Origin: Denitrificimonas caeni DSM 24390
GTDB taxonomy: Bacteria > Pseudomonadota > Gammaproteobacteria > Pseudomonadales > Pseudomonadaceae
Length of the DNA stretch: 64,000 bases
Assembly (NCBI RefSeq): GCF_000421765.1
Contig: NZ_ATXQ01000012.1
Location: forward strand, 1-64,000
Direction: 5' to 3'
Part shown: positions 56,261-64,000 of the stretch, one piece after another
Layout of the letters: every line of letters starts with the position of its first letter
Position numbering within the stretch: the stretch's first letter is position 1
Notes under the pieces: generated by a model
What the model was told of the DNA's origin: nothing
The model's input: only the letters and a program-made list of their open reading frames with translations
Database searches by the model: none
Made by a program: the position numbers and the translations under genes

Positions 56261-57709
56261 GTGACTCAGAAGACTGACCAGTGTCTTGGTGAATGGATTG
56301 ATCGCGAAGCCCTTGCCGAGGCAATGATTCCGCTTGTTGGCCAACTGTACCGCAATAATAATGTGGTGACGTCCATCTATGGACGCGGTCTTATCAACCG
56401 CTCTGTCATCGCAATTCTTAAAGCACACCGCTTTGCCCGTCACCGTATTGGTGATGACTCTGAGCTGTCTGTGCGTGATACATACCCTATTTTAAAGATC
56501 ATGAGCGAAATGGATCTGGGTAGTGCGTCTGTCGATTTGGGTAAAATGGCGGTTAAATTTAACACCCAAGCCAACGGTCGTAGCCTTGAGCAGTTTGTGC
56601 GTGATGAGTTGGCCAGTGTTGCCGGTAAGCGTGATAGCAATCTGCATCAAGGCACTGACGTTGTTCTGTACGGTTTTGGTCGTATCGGTCGTTTATTGGC
56701 ACGTATTTTAGTTGAGAAAACCGGTGCCGGTGATGGCTTACGCTTACGCGCCATTGTGGTACGTAAAGGTGCAGAAAACGATTTGGCTAAGCGTGCCAGC
56801 CTGCTGCGTCGTGACTCGGTGCATGGTCCGTTTGACGGCACCATCGTGATTGACGAAGAAAACAACACGATGACGGTCAATGGTAGTCTGATTCAAGTGA
56901 TCTACTCCAATGATCCAAAAACTGTCGACTACACGCAATACGGTATTAAAGATGCGTTATTGGTGGATAACACCGGTCGCTGGCGCGATGCCGAAGGTCT
57001 TGGTCAGCACTTGACCTGTCCTGGCATTGAGCGCGTTGTTTTGACTGCGCCGGGTAAAGGCGAGTTGAAAAATATCGTTCACGGCATTAACCATGCAGAA
57101 ATCACCGCAGACGATAAAATTATTTCTGCAGCGTCTTGTACCACCAACGCCATTGTTCCAGTGCTGAAAGCGATTAATGATAAGTTTGGCATCATCAATG
57201 GTCACGTTGAAACCGTACACTCATACACTAACGACCAAAACTTGATTGATAACTTCCATACCGGTAGTCGTCGTGGTCGCTCAGCACCGCTGAACATGGT
57301 GATCACTGAAACAGGTGCGGCCACTGCTGCAGCCAAAGCTTTGCCTGTACTCAAGGGTAAGCTGACGGGTAATGCGATCCGCGTACCAACACCTAACGTC
57401 TCGATGGCAATTCTTAACTTGAATCTTAAGAATGGTACGACTCGTGATGAGGTGAATGAGTACCTGCGCCAGATGGCGATGCATTCAGATTTGCAAAAGC
57501 AAATTGACTATGTCTGCTCGCAAGAAGTGGTATCAACTGACTTCGTTGGTTCGCGTCATGCGGGTGTGGTGGATGCGGAAGCGACCATTTGCACTGAAAA
57601 TGGTGTGATTCTGTATGTCTGGTATGACAACGAGTACGGCTACAGCTGTCAGGTTGTGCGAGTGATGGAAGATATTGCTGGCGTTAATCCACCTGCGTTC
57701 CCACAGTAG
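56261..57709 (+). CDS. gap: Glyceraldehyde-3-phosphate dehydrogenase, long (GapB-type) form
   Basis: This 482-residue GAPDH has about 125 residues ahead of the usual Rossmann domain, which begins VVLYGFGRIGRLLARI. The catalytic cysteine is in ISAASCTTNAIVPVL. The C-terminal WYDNEYGYSCQVVR is standard. Pseudomonads carry this long form next to mfd and nqr, beside a short glycolytic enzyme elsewhere; it is thought to serve gluconeogenic growth. GTG 56261 is the start. Confidence 0.92.
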   Translation: MTQKTDQCLGEWIDREALAEAMIPLVGQLYRNNNVVTSIYGRGLINRSVIAILKAHRFARHRIGDDSELSVRDTYPILKIMSEMDLGSASVDLGKMAVKFNTQANGRSLEQFVRDELASVAGKRDSNLHQGTDVVLYGFGRIGRLLARILVEKTGAGDGLRLRAIVVRKGAENDLAKRASLLRRDSVHGPFDGTIVIDEENNTMTVNGSLIQVIYSNDPKTVDYTQYGIKDALLVDNTGRWRDAEGLGQHLTCPGIERVVLTAPGKGELKNIVHGINHAEITADDKIISAASCTTNAIVPVLKAINDKFGIINGHVETVHSYTNDQNLIDNFHTGSRRGRSAPLNMVITETGAATAAAKALPVLKGKLTGNAIRVPTPNVSMAILNLNLKNGTTRDEVNEYLRQMAMHSDLQKQIDYVCSQEVVSTDFVGSRHAGVVDAEATICTENGVILYVWYDNEYGYSCQVVRVMEDIAGVNPPAFPQ

Positions 57710-57737
57710 TTGCTGACGAGTTGATGATACGTGTTTA

Positions 57738-57770
57738 AAGAAGGGAGCCTTAGGGCTCTCTTCTGCGTTT
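57738..57770 (+). terminator. Probable terminator after gap
   Basis: AGAAGGGAGCC pairs with GGGCTCTCTTCT around a short loop, followed by GCGTTTTA. The stem is near-perfect and the T-tract short, 30 bases after the gap stop. Confidence 0.7.
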
Positions 57771-57954
57771 TAGGCGTCACTTGGAGTTGGCATTTTCTAG
57801 TACTAAAGAGGGTATTTAGTAGAAAATTGACCTTTTGGCTGGCAAGTGACTGCCTTGCCTCTTTATAATCATGCGGATTACTTTTTTAACGTCGAAATAG
57901 CTGTATATCCCTACTTAAAGCAGGGTTTATATGGGTTTTTCGATATAACTATAA

Positions 57955-59319
<1,365 letters not shown>

Positions 59320-59322
59320 GCA

Positions 59323-60534
59323 ATGGGTCTTCGTGCATTCCTTGACAAAATCGAACACAATTTCGAAAAAGGTGGTAAGTACGAGAAGTGGTATGCCTTG
59401 TATGAGGCGGCTGACACCATTTTCTATCGTCCAAGTAGCGTTACTAAAACCACTGCGCACGTGCGTGATGGTATTGACCTGAAGCGCATCATGATCACTG
59501 TGTGGTTGTGTGCTTTCCCTGCCATGTTCTTTGGTATGTGGAATATTGGTTACCAAGCCAACGTTATTTTTCAAGCTAACCCTGATTTGTTAGCGGCTCA
59601 AGATGGCTGGCGGATGGCTTTAACAGCCATGCTAGCTGGCTTTGATCCCGGCAGTATCTGGGACAATATGATTCAAGGCGCAACCTGGTTTGTCCCTATT
59701 TATCTGGTGACCTTTGTGGTCGGTGGATTCTGGGAGGTGTTGTTTGCTTCGATTCGTGGCCATGAAGTCAACGAAGGTTTCTTCGTTACCTCGATTCTCT
59801 TTGCGTTGATCCTGCCGCCAAGCATTCCTTTATGGCAAGTTGCCATGGGTATCAGCTTTGGTGTGGTGATCGCTAAAGAAGTATTCGGTGGTACCGGTAA
59901 AAACTTCTTGAACCCAGCGTTGGCAGGTCGTGCCTTCCTATTCTTTGCTTATCCTGCGCAACTCTCAGGTGATGCAGTGTGGACCTCTGTTGATGGTTTC
60001 GCCGGTGCGACGAGCTTGAGCTTAGGCGCAGCCGGTGGCATTGAGCAGATTGTTGGTTCAGGTATCACTTGGATGGATGCCTTTATCGGTAAGGTGCACG
60101 GTTCAGTTGGTGAGACCAGTACGCTGGCGATCTTTATCGGTGGTGCAGTACTGCTGATTATGCGGATTGCAGCATGGCGCATTGTTGCCGGTGTGATGAT
60201 CGGTATGATTGCCCTTAGCTCGCTGTTTAACGTACTCGGATCAGATACGAATCCGTTGTTTGCGATGCCGTGGTACTGGCACTTGGTGGTCGGTGGTTTT
60301 GCCTTCGGCATGATCTTTATGGCCACAGACCCCGTGTCTGCGTCCATGACCAATACCGGTAAGTGGATTTTTGGTGCACTGATTGGTGTGATGGTGGTGT
60401 TGATCCGCGTGGTTAACCCGGCGTTCCCAGAAGGCATGATGTTGGCGATTTTGTTTGCTAACTTGTGCGCACCATTGATTGACCACTTTGTTGTTCAGGC
60501 CAATATCAAGCGGAGGCTGGCACGTAATGTCTAG
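59323..60534 (+). CDS. nqrB: Na+-NQR subunit B (FMN protein)
   Basis: This 403-residue membrane subunit has about ten helices and is a main sodium-channel candidate. The covalent FMN threonine lies in [13 protein letters not shown]. Family marks [20 protein letters not shown] are present. AGGAGGG precedes ATG 59323. Homologous to RnfD in this window. Overlaps nqrC by 8 bases. Confidence 0.96.
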   Translation: MGLRAFLDKIEHNFEKGGKYEKWYALYEAADTIFYRPSSVTKTTAHVRDGIDLKRIMITVWLCAFPAMFFGMWNIGYQANVIFQANPDLLAAQDGWRMALTAMLAGFDPGSIWDNMIQGATWFVPIYLVTFVVGGFWEVLFASIRGHEVNEGFFVTSILFALILPPSIPLWQVAMGISFGVVIAKEVFGGTGKNFLNPALAGRAFLFFAYPAQLSGDAVWTSVDGFAGATSLSLGAAGGIEQIVGSGITWMDAFIGKVHGSVGETSTLAIFIGGAVLLIMRIAAWRIVAGVMIGMIALSSLFNVLGSDTNPLFAMPWYWHLVVGGFAFGMIFMATDPVSASMTNTGKWIFGALIGVMVVLIRVVNPAFPEGMMLAILFANLCAPLIDHFVVQANIKRRLARNV

Positions 60535-61315
60535 TCAAAGAGAATCAACCACACGCACACTTACCGTCGCTTTGTTGGTGTGCTTGGTGTGTTCTGTGTT
60601 TGTTGCCGGGGCTGCGGTTGCCTTGCGTCCAACACAAATTGAAAACCGTTTACTGGATAAGCAGCGCAGCATCCTTGCGATTGCCGGATTGGCTGATGCC
60701 AGTCTATCCAGCACACAAGTGAAGCAAATGTTTAATGAGCGCATTAAAGCGCGCCTTGTTGACTTGGAAACCGGTAAGTTTTCCGATGCACAAGACCCCA
60801 TCACTTTTGATCCATTGGCATCATCGAAAGACCCCGCTTTATCGAAAGCATTAAAGGGGTCTGAAGACATTGCTTCTATCAAGCGTCGTGAGCGTTACAG
60901 CACGGTGTATATGGTTGAGCACGATGGTCAGCTGGACACCTTGATTCTTCCTGTTCGCGGTTATGGTTTGTGGTCAACCTTGCACGGCTTTATTGCTGTT
61001 AAAGGCGACCTCAATACGGTTGCCGGCTTTGGTTTTTACCAGCATGGTGAAACCCCGGGTTTAGGTGGTGAAGTGGATAATCCAAAGTGGCGTGATCTGT
61101 GGTTAGGTAAAAACCTTTTCGACAGTAACAATGAAGTGGCTATTCGCGTTATTAAAGGCAACGTCGACCAGAGTAGTTCAACGGCTGCAAACCAAGTTGA
61201 TGGTTTAGCTGGTGCAACGCTAACCAGTAACGGCGTGACTCACCTCGTGCAGTTCTGGCTCGGTGAGAATGGCTTTGGTAGCTTTATTGAGCATTTACGT
61301 GCTGGGGAGGCTTAA
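60527..61315 (+). CDS. nqrC: Na+-NQR subunit C (FMN protein)
   Basis: This 262-residue single-span subunit has an N-terminal helix ([18 protein letters not shown]) and the FMN-binding motif [20 protein letters not shown] with the modified Thr. ATG 60527 ([12 protein letters not shown]), with GGAGG upstream, is preferred to an earlier in-frame start deep inside nqrB. Homologous to RnfG. Confidence 0.95.
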   Translation: MSSQRESTTRTLTVALLVCLVCSVFVAGAAVALRPTQIENRLLDKQRSILAIAGLADASLSSTQVKQMFNERIKARLVDLETGKFSDAQDPITFDPLASSKDPALSKALKGSEDIASIKRRERYSTVYMVEHDGQLDTLILPVRGYGLWSTLHGFIAVKGDLNTVAGFGFYQHGETPGLGGEVDNPKWRDLWLGKNLFDSNNEVAIRVIKGNVDQSSSTAANQVDGLAGATLTSNGVTHLVQFWLGENGFGSFIEHLRAGEA

Positions 61316-61317
61316 GC

Positions 61318-61986
61318 ATGTCACAGCCAACGATTAAACAAGTTCTGCTTGATCCGATTTTTAACAACAACCCGATTGGCTTACAGATTCTTGGTATCTG
61401 TTCAGCTTTGGCGGTTACATCAAACCTAAAGACCGCACTGGTGATGTCGATTGCCCTAACTTTGGTAACGGCCTTCTCCAGCATGTTCATCTCGATGATC
61501 CGCAGCCAGATCCCCAGCTCAATTCGTATGATTGTGCAGATGGTGATCATTGCTTCCTTGGTGATCGTGGTGGATCAGGTACTCAAAGCCTATGCCTATT
61601 CACTGTCTAAACAGTTGTCAGTGTTTGTTGGTTTGATTATCACCAACTGTATCGTGATGGGACGTGCGGAAGCTTTTGCCATGGCTAATCCGCCGATGCT
61701 GTCATTTTTTGACGGTATTGGTAACGGTTTAGGCTACAGCGCCATGCTGGTGGTCTTGGGTATCATTCGCGAGTTATTCGGTGCAGGCAAATTATTGGGT
61801 TACACCATTTTGCCTGTGGTCAATGACGGCGGTTGGTACCTGCCTAACGGCATGTTGCTGTTACCCCCTTCAGCGTTTTTCTTAATTGGTCTGATTATCT
61901 GGGGACTGCGCATGTGGAAAAAAGAGCAGCTCGAAGCACCTGACTTCAGCATTGCCGCGCACTCTCAAGAGAAGGAGGCATATTGA
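61318..61986 (+). CDS. nqrD: Na+-NQR subunit D
   Basis: This 222-residue, six-helix subunit contains the half-sites [20 protein letters not shown] and [19 protein letters not shown], with cysteines that share the intramembrane iron centre with NqrE. Homologous to RnfE. Its TGA overlaps the ATG of nqrE by one base. Confidence 0.95.
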   Translation: MSQPTIKQVLLDPIFNNNPIGLQILGICSALAVTSNLKTALVMSIALTLVTAFSSMFISMIRSQIPSSIRMIVQMVIIASLVIVVDQVLKAYAYSLSKQLSVFVGLIITNCIVMGRAEAFAMANPPMLSFFDGIGNGLGYSAMLVVLGIIRELFGAGKLLGYTILPVVNDGGWYLPNGMLLLPPSAFFLIGLIIWGLRMWKKEQLEAPDFSIAAHSQEKEAY

Positions 61987-62594
61987 TGGAACATTACATC
62001 AGCTTATTTGTTAAAGCGGTTTTCGTTGAAAACATGGCTTTGGCATTCTTCTTGGGCATGTGTACCTTTATTGCGATTTCCAAAAAAGTGGAAACAGCAA
62101 TAGGTCTAGGTATTGCGGTGGTTGTGGTGCAGACCATTACAGTGCCCGCCAACAACCTGATTTATACCTATTTACTCAAAGACGGCGCATTAGCTTGGGC
62201 CGGCATGCCTGAAGTGGACTTAAGCTTCTTGGGTTTGCTCAGCTATATCGGCGTAATTGCGGCAATTGTACAAATTCTCGAAATGCTCCTCGATAAGTAT
62301 GTGCCGGCGTTGTATAACGCGCTCGGCGTGTTCCTGCCCTTGATCACGGTAAACTGCGCGATCATGGGAGGCACTTTGTTTATGGTGGAGCGTGATTACA
62401 ACTTCGCTGAAAGTACAGTGTATGGCTTAGGTTCAGGTTTCTCTTGGGCATTAGCCATTGCCTTGTTAGCCGCTATTCGTGAAAAGTTAAAGTACAGTGA
62501 TGTGCCAAAAGGTCTGCAAGGCCTGGGTATTACCTTTATTACGATTGGCTTAATGTCATTGGGCTTTATGTCATTCTCTGGCGTACAACTGTAA
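61986..62594 (+). CDS. nqrE: Na+-NQR subunit E
   Basis: This 202-residue, six-helix subunit carries [20 protein letters not shown] and [15 protein letters not shown] with the partner cysteines. I chose ATG 61986, 7 bases after AGGAGG, over a TTG three bases upstream. Homologous to RnfA. Confidence 0.95.
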   Translation: MEHYISLFVKAVFVENMALAFFLGMCTFIAISKKVETAIGLGIAVVVVQTITVPANNLIYTYLLKDGALAWAGMPEVDLSFLGLLSYIGVIAAIVQILEMLLDKYVPALYNALGVFLPLITVNCAIMGGTLFMVERDYNFAESTVYGLGSGFSWALAIALLAAIREKLKYSDVPKGLQGLGITFITIGLMSLGFMSFSGVQL

Positions 62595-62607
62595 GGAGTA
62601 GCGAGCA

Positions 62608-63831
62608 ATGAATTTCGAGATTTTTCTCGCTATAGGTATGTTCACCGCGATTGTTCTCGCTCTGGTAGTGATGATTCTTGTCGCTCGTGCGCGTTTGGTA
62701 TCGGACGGTGATGTCACCATTAATATTAACGGTGAACGCACTATTACAGTGCCGGCCGGTGGTAAGTTGTTGCAAACCCTCGCGGGCAACAACATTTTCT
62801 TATCCTCAGCCTGTGGTGGTGGTGGTACCTGTGCGCAGTGTAAGTGTGTGGTCAGCAGTGGTGGTGGCGAAATGCTGCCGACTGAAGAATCACATTTTAC
62901 CAAGCGTGAAGGCAAAGAAGGCTGGCGTTTGTCCTGTCAGGTAGCGGTTAAGCAGAACATGGACATTGAAATCCCAGAAGAGATTTTTGGGGTTAAAAAA
63001 TGGGAATGCACTGTTGAATCCAATCCTAACGTAGCAACTTTTATTAAAGAACTGACGTTGCGTATTCCTGATGGTGAAGATGTGAACTTCCGCGCCGGTG
63101 GTTATGTGCAGTTGGAATGCCCGCCGCATGTGGTGCACTACAAGGATTTTGATATTCAGCCTGAGTTTCATCCCGATTGGGATAAGTTTGATATTTGGCG
63201 TTACAGTTCAACTGTCACTGAGCCAACTATTCGCGCTTACTCAATGGCGAACTACCCTGAAGAGAAGGGTGTAGTTAAGTTCAATATTCGTATTGCAACG
63301 CCACCACCAGGCCGTGATGATTTGCCTGCTGGTATCATGTCGTCTTGGGTGTTTAGCTTAAAACCCGGTGATAAAGTCACTGTGTACGGACCTTTTGGTG
63401 AGTTCTTTGCTAAAGACACCGATGCAGAAATGGTCTTTATTGGTGGTGGTGCCGGTATGGCGCCGATGCGTTCGCACATCTTTGACCAGCTCAAACGCTT
63501 GCACAGTACCCGTAAAATCAGCTTCTGGTATGGTGCGCGCTCAATGCGTGAAGCCTTCTACGTGGAAGAGTACGATAAGTTACAAGAAGAGAACCCAAAC
63601 TTCACTTGGCACTTGGCGTTATCTGACCCACTGCCTGAAGACAATTGGACAGGTCCGACGGGATTCATTCATAACGTTCTCTACGAGAACTATTTGAAAG
63701 ATCACCCAGCACCTGAAGATTGTGAGTTCTATATGTGTGGCCCACCAATGATGAACAATGCCGTGGTGAACTTGCTGCACGACTTAGGTGTAGAGTCTGA
63801 GAACATTTTACTTGATGACTTTGGAGGCTAA
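62608..63831 (+). CDS. nqrF: Na+-NQR subunit F (NADH dehydrogenase, 2Fe-2S/FAD)
   Basis: NqrF oxidises NADH and feeds electrons to the complex. The 407-residue protein has an N-terminal helix, a plant-type 2Fe-2S domain ([20 protein letters not shown], fourth Cys in RLSCQVAVK), an FAD domain ([11 protein letters not shown]) and an NADH domain ([25 protein letters not shown]) ending LLDDFGG. AGGAG lies upstream of the ATG. Confidence 0.96.
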   Translation: MNFEIFLAIGMFTAIVLALVVMILVARARLVSDGDVTININGERTITVPAGGKLLQTLAGNNIFLSSACGGGGTCAQCKCVVSSGGGEMLPTEESHFTKREGKEGWRLSCQVAVKQNMDIEIPEEIFGVKKWECTVESNPNVATFIKELTLRIPDGEDVNFRAGGYVQLECPPHVVHYKDFDIQPEFHPDWDKFDIWRYSSTVTEPTIRAYSMANYPEEKGVVKFNIRIATPPPGRDDLPAGIMSSWVFSLKPGDKVTVYGPFGEFFAKDTDAEMVFIGGGAGMAPMRSHIFDQLKRLHSTRKISFWYGARSMREAFYVEEYDKLQEENPNFTWHLALSDPLPEDNWTGPTGFIHNVLYENYLKDHPAPEDCEFYMCGPPMMNNAVVNLLHDLGVESENILLDDFGG

Positions 63832-63832
63832 T

Positions 63833-64000
63833 ATGTTGCGCAACCTGTTGCAGGGAGCGTGTTTAGTTTCAACGTTAGTCTTAGCGCTCAGTGGTTGCGA
63901 TAGCAACCCTGAGCGAGTTGAAGTGCTGTCAGGTCCTACGATGGGCAGCACTTACACCATCAAGTATGTGTTTAATGCCTCAACCCCTGCATCTGATGCT
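63833..64000 (+). CDS. apbE: FAD:protein FMN transferase ApbE (partial, runs off the window)
   Basis: The first 56 residues are visible: a lipoprotein signal with lipobox LSGC near residue 22, then VEVLSGPTMGSTYTIKY, the ApbE signature. ApbE attaches FMN to the GAT threonines of NqrB, NqrC and their Rnf counterparts. GGAGG overlaps the nqrF stop region, and ATG 63833 follows by 1 base. Confidence 0.93.
   Translation, partial: MLRNLLQGACLVSTLVLALSGCDSNPERVEVLSGPTMGSTYTIKYVFNASTPASDA

Noticed and set aside
57827-57869. TTGACC and TATAAT as a promoter pair for nqrA
   Set aside because: The gap is 31 bases, too long for one promoter; only the TATAAT is noted.

Overview
The window is a bacterial chromosome segment of moderate GC from a gamma-proteobacterium of the Pseudomonas group. 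It starts in the 3' end of a Pseudomonas-type 23S gene followed by 5S. Most gene blocks keep the order I know from Pseudomonas: phoH-ybeY-corC-lnt; mexL/mexJK; waaF-waaC-waaG-waaP plus LPS-kinase genes, carbamoyltransferase and glycosyltransferase; rnfABCDGE; yjcH-actP; comEC-exbB-exbD-lpxK-ycaR-kdsB-ptp-murB; csiV-mfd; gap; nqrABCDEF-apbE. The blocks are joined in a different order than in P. aeruginosa, which suggests a related genus or a small-genome relative. No species can be named from the sequence alone.

Layout: 1-350, end of an rRNA operon with terminator. 350-930, no gene, two inverted copies of a structured repeat. 0.9-9.3 kb, housekeeping genes (rsmC, a thioredoxin/TPR co-chaperone, a MATE transporter, lnt, corC, ybeY, phoH, hemH). 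9.4-14.3 kb, a TetR regulator divergent from an RND efflux pair. 14.4-24.2 kb, the conserved LPS inner-core locus, translationally coupled throughout. 24.2-29.2 kb, an AT-rich cassette (GT9-like protein, O-antigen ligase, an unknown protein, an acyltransferase/SGNH protein) that looks horizontally acquired. 29.2-33.2 kb, further envelope genes (kinase-like protein, rmlD, mig-14, PIG-L deacetylase). 33.3-39.7 kb, a cold-shock/DUF1294 gene and the rnf operon on the minus strand. 40.3-42.3 kb, acetate uptake. 42.4-44.3 kb, a probably Fur-controlled small periplasmic protein and two decayed genes (BON-domain and DUF421). 44.4 kb, an initiator tRNA-fMet. 44.5-52 kb, the comEC-to-murB block. 52-56 kb, csiV and mfd. 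56-64 kb, gap and the Na+-NQR operon, running into apbE at the window edge.

Functionally, the centre of the window is an envelope-building region. It contains heptose addition, core phosphorylation, carbamoylation, O-antigen ligation and probable O-acylation, together with the polymyxin-resistance-type mig-14 and the dnpA-type deacetylase. The second theme is membrane redox energetics: the homologous Rnf and Nqr complexes are both present, and ApbE, the enzyme that flavinylates both, starts at the right edge.

I see no CRISPR array, prophage, toxin-antitoxin pair or complete insertion sequence. The most novel-looking material is the AT-rich LPS cassette with its unknown GPS-motif protein, the multi-kinase LPS run, the Fur-box small gene, the decayed 43-44 kb region and the paired structured repeats near the rRNA operon.
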